Below are positions 16,314 to 23,900 of a DNA stretch of 40,352 nucleotides, one piece after another. The notes beneath the pieces are model-generated. The model saw nothing but the letters and a program-made list of their open reading frames with translations, had not been told where the DNA came from and did not search any database. Location: NCBI GenBank assembly GCA_016928025.1, contig JAFGLN010000032.1, positions 1-40,352 of the forward strand, written 5' to 3'. The position numbers and the translations under genes are program-made. Source of the DNA: Deltaproteobacteria bacterium. Lineage in GTDB: Bacteria > Desulfobacterota > Syntrophia > Syntrophales > JAFGHS01. Numbering within the stretch: position 1 is the stretch's first letter; each line of letters opens with the position of its first letter.

Positions 16314-17253
16314 TTTTTTTTCCATACCTCTCCGACTGCTCAAGGTATCGATCGGCTTCTTCATTTCGCCCTAATGCCCGGCAGCACTCGGCCAGATAGA
16401 AATAAAAGAAGGGATTTTCCGGATCCATTGCCACAGCCTGCAAAAAGGCCTTCAGGGCCGCTTCGTGGAAGCCCGCCCGCAACAGGGTGTTCCCCAGACG
16501 ATTGAAGCAGGCAGCACCATTGGCGGGATTGAGATGAACGGCCTGCTCACATACGGCGTGCGCTTCGTTATATCTTTCCTGTCTGGCCAAGATATCGCTT
16601 AAATTTAAATAATAGAGCGGATTGTCTTGACAAAATGTAAGGCCCTTCCGCTGGGCGGTCTCGGCTTTTTCTTCAAGACCGGCCCGGCTGTATGCATCGG
16701 ACAGTTTATAATAGACAACATCCGCCGTGTCTTTTTCCATCTCGACGGCCCTCCCGTAGGCGTCTTCCGCAGCCGTCCAATCCCCCGCCCGGATCAGCGC
16801 GCTCCCTAAACGGCAGTAAAAATCAGCCTCCACAGGATCAACGTCAATCATCCGTCTATAGGTGTCGGCCGCTTTTTCAAACAATCCGAGACCGGCGTAT
16901 GCATCCGCCAAGTCGTTAAGATAGCCCGTATCTTCCGGCTGCGCCTTCACGGCTTTTTCACAGACGGTGACCAGCCTCTCATGCAGGTGTTCCGTTTTGA
17001 ATATTCTGAAAAGTTCGTCATAGGCGAAACCCGTAAAGATGTCCTGCCGCAGTTCTTTTTCGAACAATTGCTCGAAACAATCGATGGCGTCAAACAGAGC
17101 GCCACTATCGTGATAGGCCCAGGCCAAATGCAGAAGAAACGAATCCTCCGACGGATGTTCTTTGACCAGTTCTTTGTAAATGGATACGGCCCGGTCATAA
17201 CGGCCGGTCCGCATATGTTCTTCGGCCTCTTTTAATTGTTGTTCGGTATCCAT
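16291..17253 (-). CDS. Tetratricopeptide repeat protein
   Basis: A 320-residue soluble protein made almost wholly of TPR units. Typical patterns recur about every 34 residues, such as AEEHMRTGRYDRAVSIYKEL, DLADAYAGLGLFEKAADTY, LGSALIRAGDWTAAEDAY and NRLGNTLLRAGFHEAALKAF. It has no signal peptide, membrane span or catalytic domain. TPR proteins act as scaffolds, and the partner cannot be read from the sequence. The closeness to pilT/pilU is tail to tail (overlapping ends), so shared expression is not implied. AGGA lies just upstream of the ATG at 17253. Confidence 0.88.
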   Translation of the reverse strand: MDTEQQLKEAEEHMRTGRYDRAVSIYKELVKEHPSEDSFLLHLAWAYHDSGALFDAIDCFEQLFEKELRQDIFTGFAYDELFRIFKTEHLHERLVTVCEKAVKAQPEDTGYLNDLADAYAGLGLFEKAADTYRRMIDVDPVEADFYCRLGSALIRAGDWTAAEDAYGRAVEMEKDTADVVYYKLSDAYSRAGLEEKAETAQRKGLTFCQDNPLYYLNLSDILARQERYNEAHAVCEQAVHLNPANGAACFNRLGNTLLRAGFHEAALKAFLQAVAMDPENPFFYFYLAECCRALGRNEEADRYLEQSERYGKKINTAPAS

Positions 17254-17297
17254 GGTCCTATCATCTTAATCATTCTTAGGAAAAAAACTCGTGACAG

Positions 17298-17363
17298 GTG
17301 ATGGTCCTGTAAAAAATCATATTCCCCTTCCTTGGTGGGAGGGGATGAAGGGGAGGGGGATTT
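17298..17363 (+). repeat. Dispersed intergenic repeat, copy 1
   Basis: A 66-base stretch starting GTGATGGTCC and ending GGGGGATTT. The same sequence occurs in opposite orientation at 39355-39422. The last 33 bases are identical in both copies; the upstream half differs at a few positions. It lies in the 247-base gap between the TPR gene and the HesB-like gene and encodes nothing obvious. Confidence 0.85.
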
Positions 17364-17405
17364 ATCATCATTTGTAATAACGAAATTTCTCACCCTCACC
17401 CCAAC

Positions 17406-17426
17406 CCTCTCCCCTCAAGGGAGAGG
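17406..17426. repeat. Hairpin CCTCTCCC/GGGAGAGG
   Basis: An 8-bp perfect stem with a CTCAA loop, within a CCCTCACCCCAACCCTCTCCC type intergenic sequence that is known from many bacterial genomes. It lies 75 bases after the HesB-like stop. It lacks a clear T-tract on the minus strand, so a terminator role is uncertain. Confidence 0.6.
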
Positions 17427-17500
17427 ATAATTTTATACTTCGCACGAGTCCGTTGCCCGTCACATGTCACTATTGTCCGCTTTTTAAAGGTCAATTTTTT

Positions 17501-17818
17501 TCATCCGCAACGACAAGAGGAACCGCACGAGCTTTCCAAAACCAGACTCGAATTTATTTGAAAGCCTGCCCCTCGATCGGTTTCCATAAAATCGACAATG
17601 ATCGGCTTGGCTTTTTCCATTAACGCTTTTTCAATGAGAAACGTAATCCCGTTATCTCCGATGACTTCGTCATGGTCCCGGGGCTCATCCAGAGCCATCC
17701 CCAGAGCGGGTCCGGATCAGCCGCCTTCAAATAGCATAATTCTGACGGATCTGGGCTCATCCTTGCCCGCCAGAAGGCCCTTTATCATTTCGTTCGCTTT
17801 TTCGGTTACCTGCAGCAT
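17501..17818 (-). CDS. HesB/IscA-family protein with in-frame TGA, predicted selenoprotein
   Basis: Translation from ATG at 17818, behind AAAGGAG, gives MLQVTEKANEMIKGLL and reaches FEGG, then TGA (17717-17719) as codon 34, then SGPALGMALDEP in the same frame, ending at 17501. In IscA/HesB/ErpA proteins the residue at this place is the conserved cysteine of the GGCSG motif, so the TGA replaces the metal-ligand Cys. The C-terminus holds SSCGSSCRCG, in the area of the family's CGC motif. Total length is 105 residues, the family norm. A small hairpin lies 20 bases after the TGA, within the range for a bacterial SECIS. HesB-like selenoproteins are known from deltaproteobacteria. A promoter lies upstream. 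The alternative is a nonsense-mutated pseudogene. Confidence 0.88.
17682..17696 (-). promoter_or_regulatory. Candidate bacterial SECIS hairpin
   Basis: On the minus strand GGCUC-UGGAU-GAGCC forms a 5-bp stem with a 5-base loop. It begins 20 bases after the in-frame UGA at 17717-17719, placing the loop about 25 bases downstream. The loop has G at its second position, which matches the known loose bSECIS pattern. A competing wider pairing, CUGGGG with CCCCGG, is also possible. Confidence 0.55.
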
Positions 17819-17857
17819 TCTATTTCTCCTTTTAAATGTTTTTAATCAACTTGCCTT

Positions 17858-17885
17858 AAGCTAAACACAAATGACCGCTTGTCAA
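17858..17885 (-). promoter_or_regulatory. Probable promoter of the HesB-like gene
   Basis: On the minus strand a perfect TTGACA (17880-17885) is followed after 16 bases by TAGCTT, a weak -10 match. It lies between the gcdA terminator and the HesB-like ATG, so the gene has its own start site if this is used. Confidence 0.45.
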
Positions 17886-17908
17886 TGTTTATTTCGAGAT
17901 TTTTGGAG

Positions 17909-17951
17909 AAAAGGCGTCAACCGGTTCCGGCCTTCAGAACTGATTGACGCC
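17909..17951 (-). terminator. Rho-independent terminator of gcdA
   Basis: On the minus strand GGCGTCAA pairs perfectly with TTGACGCC, with an inner GTTC/GAAC pairing, and is followed by TTTTCTCC. It lies 41 bases after the gcdA stop. Confidence 0.8.
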
Positions 17952-17992
17952 TGATAAGCGGTAAAATCAAATGATTCATCGGCAGGATGGAT

Positions 17993-19741
17993 TTACTTCA
18001 AGTTCTTATAGTCCTTGATGATCCGGGGAAGGATCATTTGGTGCTGCGGACAGATGGATTTCGGATGCTGATAGGCGGCACCGGCAAATGCGCAAAGATA
18101 ATTTCGAATCTGTGTCATGGGAACAATTTCATCGACCAGGCCATATTTCGCGCAGAAAGCCGGCCGGGAATTGTCATAATATTCCCTGGCCATCTGATTC
18201 ATTTTGTCGATGATGTCCTCAATGGGTTTGCCCGCATCTTTGTCCTTTACCAGCCTGCGGGAATAGGTCGCGACGGCGGCCGTCTGTCCGTGCATGACAT
18301 AAATTTCCGTTACCGCCGTTCCCAGGGTAAAGGCATTATGATCGTTCGCCGTCGGCCCACCCATGAGATAATGGGCCGCCGCCGTACCCTTTCTTAGAAC
18401 CACCAACATTTGGGGAATAATGGACTGCTGAATCGAATAGATCAGGCTTTGTCCCAGACCGAGAAGTTCGGCTTTTTCCGCCGTATCGCCCACATCAATG
18501 CCGCTCGTATCCTGGATCCAGATAATCGGAATGCGGTCCCGCGAACAGAATGTGACGAATTCACTCATCTTGATGAGGCCCTGGCGGTAAAGTTTTCCAC
18601 CAATGCCAGGATAATCGGCATATTCGGGATACCCTTTGGGAAGAAGTCCCTGACGATTGGCGATGACGGCCATGAGGAACCCGTCAATCTTGACCAGGCC
18701 GGTGTAAACCTCCGGCCCGTAATCGGGACGGTACTCCATATTTTCGCTGTTGTCGACGAGCCGGGCCAGGATTTCGTCAAACTTATACGTCTTTTTCTGT
18801 TCGAAAGGCAGGAGACTGTAAATGTCTTCATCGGAAAATTTGGGTTGGGCCGGATTGGCGACACGGAAAAATTTAGGATTGTATGACGGAATTTCTTTCA
18901 TATAATCTTTCAAACCGTCCAGGACACCCTTCTCTTCTTCATAAACATACTGGAAAAAACCCGTCTCATCATAATGGATCTTGACCGTTCCCGGGGGGTG
19001 GCTTTTGAAATGACGCGTCGTTTCAATTAAATCCTCTACATACTCGGCATCGAACTCGCCCTTCGGCGCCATGCCGCTCACGATACCCGCACCGCCGACG
19101 GCAATATTACAGTTCTTATGGGCAAAAAGGACCGTCGGGCTGATCCCCTGGTAACCGCCTCCCGCCGGGTTGGTTCCGTATATGCCGGCCAGAACGGGAA
19201 TGCCCAACTGATTGAGTTCGGCGTGGCGGAAGAAGGGGGCACCGGAACCGCGCCGGTTGGCGTAAAACTTCTCCTGTTCCGACAGTTTCACACCGCTGCA
19301 ATTGACCAGCCAGACCAGTGGGATATTCAATCGTTTCGCCAAATCCGTCACACGGAGAATGTTATCCGACTGGCCGGGAAGCCACGCTCCGGCCAACACC
19401 TTGTTATCAAAGCCGATGATAACCGCCCATTTACCGGATATTTTCCCGAGGCCATCAAAAACGTTACTGGTCCCTTCTTCATTGTCCGCCGGATTGTATA
19501 AGGTGTGCAACGGACACCATGTTCCCGGATCCACAAGATATTCAAGGCGCTGCCAGACCGTCATCTCGCCCCTTTGATTGATTCGTTCCTCCGGTAAACC
19601 GGCTTTTTTCGCCTGATCCACCAAGTCATCAATCTCCGCTTCGACTTTCTTTATCTGGCTGACATTTTCCAGGGCTCTTTTGATTTCACTCTCCTTTAAC
19701 GCTCTTCCGAAATCATCCATTTTTTCAAAATAGGGTTTCAT
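17993..19741 (-). CDS. gcdA: Glutaconyl-CoA decarboxylase alpha (carboxyltransferase) subunit
   Basis: Transfers CO2 from glutaconyl-CoA to the biotin carrier of the sodium-pumping decarboxylase, leaving crotonyl-CoA. The 582-residue length and two crotonase-type carboxyltransferase halves match GcdA rather than the ~510-residue propionyl-CoA carboxylase subunit. Stretches recalled from the Acidaminococcus enzyme are shared, such as LVEPGSW-like LVDPGTW, FFRHAELNQLGIPV, YGTNPAGGGY, WIQDTSGIDVGDTAEKAELL and SICPQHQMILPRAI-like ICPQHQMILPRII. GGAGATGATCA precedes the ATG. A promoter and a terminator flank it, so it is transcribed alone. The membrane pump, biotin carrier and delta subunits are not in the window. 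A related acyl-CoA carboxyltransferase remains possible but less likely. Confidence 0.9.
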   Translation of the reverse strand: MKPYFEKMDDFGRALKESEIKRALENVSQIKKVEAEIDDLVDQAKKAGLPEERINQRGEMTVWQRLEYLVDPGTWCPLHTLYNPADNEEGTSNVFDGLGKISGKWAVIIGFDNKVLAGAWLPGQSDNILRVTDLAKRLNIPLVWLVNCSGVKLSEQEKFYANRRGSGAPFFRHAELNQLGIPVLAGIYGTNPAGGGYQGISPTVLFAHKNCNIAVGGAGIVSGMAPKGEFDAEYVEDLIETTRHFKSHPPGTVKIHYDETGFFQYVYEEEKGVLDGLKDYMKEIPSYNPKFFRVANPAQPKFSDEDIYSLLPFEQKKTYKFDEILARLVDNSENMEYRPDYGPEVYTGLVKIDGFLMAVIANRQGLLPKGYPEYADYPGIGGKLYRQGLIKMSEFVTFCSRDRIPIIWIQDTSGIDVGDTAEKAELLGLGQSLIYSIQQSIIPQMLVVLRKGTAAAHYLMGGPTANDHNAFTLGTAVTEIYVMHGQTAAVATYSRRLVKDKDAGKPIEDIIDKMNQMAREYYDNSRPAFCAKYGLVDEIVPMTQIRNYLCAFAGAAYQHPKSICPQHQMILPRIIKDYKNLK

Positions 19742-19814
19742 TGATCATCTCCTGAATTTGTTTAGTCTTTATAAGTTCTGCTTTCTTTAGCTTTCCTTTC
19801 CTATAAGTTCCGTT

Positions 19815-19843
19815 TATATAAAAAATTAAAAATAACGTGTCAA
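19815..19843 (-). promoter_or_regulatory. Promoter of gcdA
   Basis: On the minus strand TTGACA (19838-19843) and TATATA (19815-19820) are 17 bases apart with an AT-rich spacer. The leader to the gcdA ATG would be about 65-70 bases. Confidence 0.65.
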
Positions 19844-20135
19844 TGATATTCTATCTTTGTTTTTAACCGTTTATTGTTGATCAGCCCAAGTAAATATCCT
19901 TTTGCTTTTATAATAACATAATGATAGATGCTGTTTTCACCTTCAGCGTATTCCATTCATGACATCAGTCGGCAGCGCTAAGGAACAGGGCTTTTAAGCC
20001 GTTACTATTTAAGCTTTCAAAATATTTTTATTATCCGAATATTTTCTGAGCTTTCAAATGGCAACCTTTTTTTGTAACTTTTTACATCCTTGAGGCGTCT
20101 ATCAAACAGTAATGTTCAAAAAGGGGGGATATTCC
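19844..20135. other. AT-rich intergenic region between gcdA and the efflux operon
   Basis: Divergent spacer of about 290 bases. A TATAAT at 19909-19914 on the plus strand could be a -10 box for the efflux operon, but no fitting -35 box is seen. The adaptor's ribosome site GGGGGGAT lies at its right end. No gene or RNA was found in it. Confidence 0.5.
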
Positions 20136-21746
20136 ATGAAGAAAATCGGTCTTTGGTCTTTTGTGTTTATAATCCTGGCCCTGGGTATTTTCCTGGCCTT
20201 GTTCTTCCTAAAAAACGGTGAGGCCTCCAGACAGGATTACCGACTGGCCAAGATCACGAAAGGAAGTCTCAAATCCATCGTTACCTCCACCGGCACTTTG
20301 AATCCTATCAACACCGTCAAGGTCGGCAGCCAGGTCTCCGGGATCATTAAAGAAATATACGTGGATTTCAATTCGACCGTCGAAAAGGGCCAGGTCGTTG
20401 CCCTCATCGATCCGGCCTTCTACGAGGCCCAGGTGGAACAGTCCCAGGCGCAAGTTCAGATCGCCAAGACCCAGCTCCAGGAAAGTACCAAAAGTATTAC
20501 AGCGGCCGAAGCAGGCATTCAGAGCGCTGAGGCCCAGCTCACATCCTCACTGGCAACCCTGAAAGAAGCAGAATTGCGCTATGAACGTCTGAGCAGCCTT
20601 GCAAACAGGGCTCTGGTGGCCAAGTCCGACCTGGACACGGCTCTGTCCCGGCGGGACAACGCACAAGCTTCCGTGAAAATGGCCCAATCCCAGATCAAAT
20701 CGGCCAAAGCCAATCTCAACAGGATTTTGGCCCAGGAAAAAGGTTCCGAAGCCCTGATCAAACAGCGAAAAGCCATGCTGAACCTGGCGGAAATTCAACT
20801 CCGCTACTGCACCATCAAATCCCCCATCAGCGGCAACGTCATCGAACGTCATGTGGATGTCGGTCAGACAGTGGCCGCCAGCTTACAATCCCCGACGTTG
20901 TTTACCATCGCCGAAGACCTGTCCAGCATGCAGGTGATGGCCGATGTCAGTGAAGCCGACGTGGGACAGATTGCCTCCGGCCAGCAGGTCGAATTCACCG
21001 TGGACGCCTTTCCCGAACAAAAATTCAAGGCCCAGGTCCGTCAAATAAGAAATGCCGCCACCAATATCCAGAATGTTGTTACCTATAAAATCGTTGCGGA
21101 TGTCAAAAACGATTCTTTAGTCCTTCGACCCGGCATGACGGCCAATGTCAATGTTATCACCGCAGAGGTGGATGACGTCCTCATGGCCCCCAATGCGGCC
21201 TTCCGCTTCAAACCGCCGGGAGAGGCGGCAAGTTCCGAAAAAAGCCGAATTCCCCCTATCAGGGAAAGAGAAACTTATAAATATGCCGTGAAAAAACTGG
21301 GGCTCGATGAAGAACAGTGCCAAGCCTATGAAGACATCATTCGGAAAGCCGGTGAAAAGATCAAGCAGGTCTATTCCCTTCCTGAAGATCAGAGGGACGC
21401 GGTTTCGGCTTGGCGGAACTACTTTACGGAGATCGTGAGAAATCTCGGCCAGATTCTCAAACCCGAGCAGTCCGGCGTCTTTCGGGAATACCTTCGAGAA
21501 TTACGGGAATGGGGCGACAAGCGACGACAAAGCAAACTGCGCCGCGCCAAAGTCTATATTCTGGACAAGAGCGGAAATCCTGAAGCCGTCGATGTTTTGG
21601 CCGGCATTTCCAACGAGTCCCAGACGCAGATTGTGAGCGAAGACATCAAGGAGGGCGATATGGTCATTATCGGCCTGGACTTATCAGGACAGTCCAATAA
21701 CAAAAAAACAAACCCCTTTTCCTCTCTGATGCAAAGAGGGAGGTAA
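20136..21746 (+). CDS. Efflux periplasmic adaptor (MacA/HlyD family) with helical insertion
   Basis: Membrane fusion protein linking an inner-membrane ABC pump to an outer-membrane channel. The 536-residue protein has an N-terminal membrane anchor (residues 5-25), a lipoyl/barrel-sandwich half (GSQVSGIIKEIYVDFNSTV), a long coiled-coil hairpin (about 85-215), the second lipoyl half (IKSPISGNVIERHVDVGQTV) and a beta-barrel. Between the barrel and the membrane-proximal domain, about residues 366-467 form an extra, charged, helical segment with LGLDEEQ and LKPEQSGVF, recalling the LTxxQ pattern of Spy/CpxP/ZraP chaperones. Typical MacA is about 370-390 residues. The start at 20136 has GGGGGGAT 6-8 bases upstream; an ATG at 20112 is less well placed. 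First gene of the four-gene efflux set. Confidence 0.92.
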   Translation: MKKIGLWSFVFIILALGIFLALFFLKNGEASRQDYRLAKITKGSLKSIVTSTGTLNPINTVKVGSQVSGIIKEIYVDFNSTVEKGQVVALIDPAFYEAQVEQSQAQVQIAKTQLQESTKSITAAEAGIQSAEAQLTSSLATLKEAELRYERLSSLANRALVAKSDLDTALSRRDNAQASVKMAQSQIKSAKANLNRILAQEKGSEALIKQRKAMLNLAEIQLRYCTIKSPISGNVIERHVDVGQTVAASLQSPTLFTIAEDLSSMQVMADVSEADVGQIASGQQVEFTVDAFPEQKFKAQVRQIRNAATNIQNVVTYKIVADVKNDSLVLRPGMTANVNVITAEVDDVLMAPNAAFRFKPPGEAASSEKSRIPPIRERETYKYAVKKLGLDEEQCQAYEDIIRKAGEKIKQVYSLPEDQRDAVSAWRNYFTEIVRNLGQILKPEQSGVFREYLRELREWGDKRRQSKLRRAKVYILDKSGNPEAVDVLAGISNESQTQIVSEDIKEGDMVIIGLDLSGQSNNKKTNPFSSLMQRGR

Positions 21747-21755
21747 AGAAGAAAA

Positions 21756-22469
21756 ATGGACAGTCCGGTCATTCGTTTTCAAGGGGCTAAAAAAATCTAT
21801 CCCATGTCGGGCGAAACCGTCGAGGCCCTTAAAGGTGTGGACATCAATATTTATTCCGGAGAACTGGTCGCCATCATGGGACCTTCCGGATCCGGGAAGT
21901 CAACTCTGATGCATATCGCGGGTCTTCTGGACAGTTTGACCGAGGGCAAATATTGGTTTGACGGTGAGGATGTCTCGTTTATCTCAAGAGACCAGCAGGC
22001 CGACATCCGGAACAAAAAGATCGGCTTCATTTTTCAGAGTTTCAACCTCCTGGCCAGGTGTACGGCCCAGGAAAACGTCGAACTTCCGATGCTTTATCAA
22101 AGACCCGCGCCATCGAATCTGCATCAGAAATCCATGGAAGCCTTGCGCATGGTCGGCATGGAAAATCGGTCCTCCCATCTGCCAAGCCAACTCTCCGGCG
22201 GCCAGCAGCAGCGGGTAGCGATTGCCAGAGCATTAATCAACGACCCGACACTGATCATGGCCGATGAACCTACGGGAAATCTCGATACCAAAACGGGAAA
22301 AGAAATCATGAATACCCTGGCAGCTCTTCATAAAAATGGGATTACCGTTATCATTGTCACCCATGATCACGAAGTCGGACAAGCCACTCAAAGAAGGATC
22401 TTTCTGCGGGATGGTCTGATTGAAAAGGATGAAAAGCAGGCACAGGTCTCCGGGTTAATCGTGTCATAA
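21756..22469 (+). CDS. ABC transporter ATP-binding protein (MacB/LolD type)
   Basis: Cytoplasmic ATPase of 237 residues that powers the permease encoded downstream. Walker A is GPSGSGKST, the Q-loop region is [11 protein letters not shown], the signature is [15 protein letters not shown], and Walker B is [12 protein letters not shown] followed by the switch histidine in IIVTHDHEV. This is the MacB/LolD/FtsE subgroup. In E. coli MacB this domain is fused to the permease; here it is a separate gene, as in many Gram-negative anaerobes. It starts 9 bases after the adaptor stop, so co-translation is likely. Confidence 0.95.
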   Translation: MDSPVIRFQGAKKIYPMSGETVEALKGVDINIYSGELVAIMGPSGSGKSTLMHIAGLLDSLTEGKYWFDGEDVSFISRDQQADIRNKKIGFIFQSFNLLARCTAQENVELPMLYQRPAPSNLHQKSMEALRMVGMENRSSHLPSQLSGGQQQRVAIARALINDPTLIMADEPTGNLDTKTGKEIMNTLAALHKNGITVIIVTHDHEVGQATQRRIFLRDGLIEKDEKQAQVSGLIVS

Positions 22470-22582
22470 GGCACTGGTCGAAAAAAGACGATCGTCCGGA
22501 AAGCCTTCCATAAAGCTTAAGCCGTTGACGCCTATGACCCACGCCTGGGATAAGCATCTTGCACCTGTTTTTAGGGAGGAAT

Positions 22583-23815
22583 ATGAATATTATTTTAACC
22601 ATGATCCGATTGGCCGTTCGCGCTCTGCTGGCCTACAAAGTACGAAGCCTGTTGACCATGCTGGGCATCATCATCGGCATTGGCTCGGTTATCGTCATGA
22701 TCAGTGTGGGACGGGGTGCCCATGAAAGTATTCAGAGACAGATCCAGAGTCTCGGCGCCAATATGCTGATGATTTTCTCCGGTTCAAGCCAAAAAGGCGG
22801 TGTCCGCGCCGGTTTCGGCTCCGCCCCGACGTTGTCGGTCAGAGATGCACAGGCCATTGAACGGGAATGTCCTTCCACTCTTTACGTGAGCTATGTCCTG
22901 GGTACCAGCGCCCAACTCGTGGCAGGCAAAAAAAACTGGGGTACCAGGGTTTGGGGTACGACCTCCAATTACAACCAGGTGCGCGACTGGCAGGTCCAGG
23001 ATGGTGAATTCATCACAGATCAACAGGTGCGATCCGCATCGAGTGTGGTGATTCTGGGTTCTTCAGTGGCGGAAAACCTTTTTGACCCCGGCGAACAGGC
23101 CGTGGGACAGCAGATCCGCATTAAAAATATGCCTTTTCGCATCATCGGCGTTATGCAGGCCAGAGGCCGCACTCCCAGCGGGCAGGACCAAGATGACACG
23201 GTCCTGGTTCCCTACACGACCATGTCCAGAAAACTTGTACCCAACCGTTTGCCGGGTGTCGTCCATTTCATCATGGTCTCCGCTCAATCGCAGGATTTGG
23301 TGGAAGTGCTGAAACAAGAAGTGGAAGAACTTCTCCGGCAAAGGCACAAAATTATACCCGGGATGACGGATGATTTTACGGTCAGAACGCTCGATGAATA
23401 CGCGAATATGGCCGGCGAAACAACGAACACCATGACCTTACTGCTGACAGCCGTCGCAGCCATCAGCCTTCTGGTGGGCGGAATCGGCATCATGAATATC
23501 ATGCTGGTTTCGGTGACGGAACGGACCCGGGAAATCGGCATCCGGATGGCCGTGGGGGCCCGGAGACGGGATATCCTTCTGCAGTTTCTGATCGAAGCCA
23601 TGGTGATCAGCATTATCGGCGGGATTTTGGGCACCGTTGTGGGAATTGTAACGGCTATGATCGTCTCCGGCTTGGCCGGCTGGGTTGCCATCGTCGGTCT
23701 GGATTCGATCATTCTGGCCACACTTTTTTCCGGAGCCGTGGGTATTTTTTTCGGTTTTTATCCGGCCCGCAAAGCTTCATGCCTCGACCCGATTGAGGCC
23801 CTGCGCTACGAATGA
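22583..23815 (+). CDS. ABC transporter permease (MacB type)
   Basis: Inner-membrane permease of 410 residues. One N-terminal span (TMLGIIIGIGSVIVMISVG) is followed by a large periplasmic MacB_PCD domain (about residues 45-270) and a C-terminal FtsX domain with three spans, starting near TMTLLLTAVAAISLLVGGIG and including the family motif MLVSVTERTREIGIRMAVGA. The start at 22583 has GGGAGGA right upstream; a TTG further up at 22559 is not needed. With the ATPase and adaptor it forms a MacAB-type pump. Substrates may be antibiotics, peptides, lipids or siderophores; the sequence does not decide. Confidence 0.93.
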   Translation: MNIILTMIRLAVRALLAYKVRSLLTMLGIIIGIGSVIVMISVGRGAHESIQRQIQSLGANMLMIFSGSSQKGGVRAGFGSAPTLSVRDAQAIERECPSTLYVSYVLGTSAQLVAGKKNWGTRVWGTTSNYNQVRDWQVQDGEFITDQQVRSASSVVILGSSVAENLFDPGEQAVGQQIRIKNMPFRIIGVMQARGRTPSGQDQDDTVLVPYTTMSRKLVPNRLPGVVHFIMVSAQSQDLVEVLKQEVEELLRQRHKIIPGMTDDFTVRTLDEYANMAGETTNTMTLLLTAVAAISLLVGGIGIMNIMLVSVTERTREIGIRMAVGARRRDILLQFLIEAMVISIIGGILGTVVGIVTAMIVSGLAGWVAIVGLDSIILATLFSGAVGIFFGFYPARKASCLDPIEALRYE

Positions 23816-23900
23816 TATTGGACTTTTTGATACGGATACCTTTGCGCCGCACAAAAGTCAACATTTCCTGCTTGTATTATATGGACAAAGGAGATTCAGC

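Noticed and set aside
17298..17426. CRISPR array
   Set aside because: The repeats here are single copies of two different elements, with no regular spacing or spacers.
17501..17698. A separate 65-residue gene starting at ATG 17698
   Set aside because: It is the downstream part of the HesB-like frame. The upstream part, with a good ribosome site and family-typical residues, continues in the same frame across the TGA.
17717..17719. TGA as a disabling mutation (pseudogene)
   Set aside because: Not excluded, but the TGA sits exactly at the conserved Cys, the rest of the frame is intact, and a suitable hairpin follows.
19844..20135. Small RNA or riboswitch in the gcdA/efflux spacer
   Set aside because: No conserved fold, terminator or recognisable aptamer motif was seen, only AT-rich sequence with an isolated TATAAT.
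23685..23900. N-terminal extension of the TolC-like gene
   Set aside because: It overlaps the permease gene and would bury the signal peptide, while the ATG at 23901 has a strong ribosome site.
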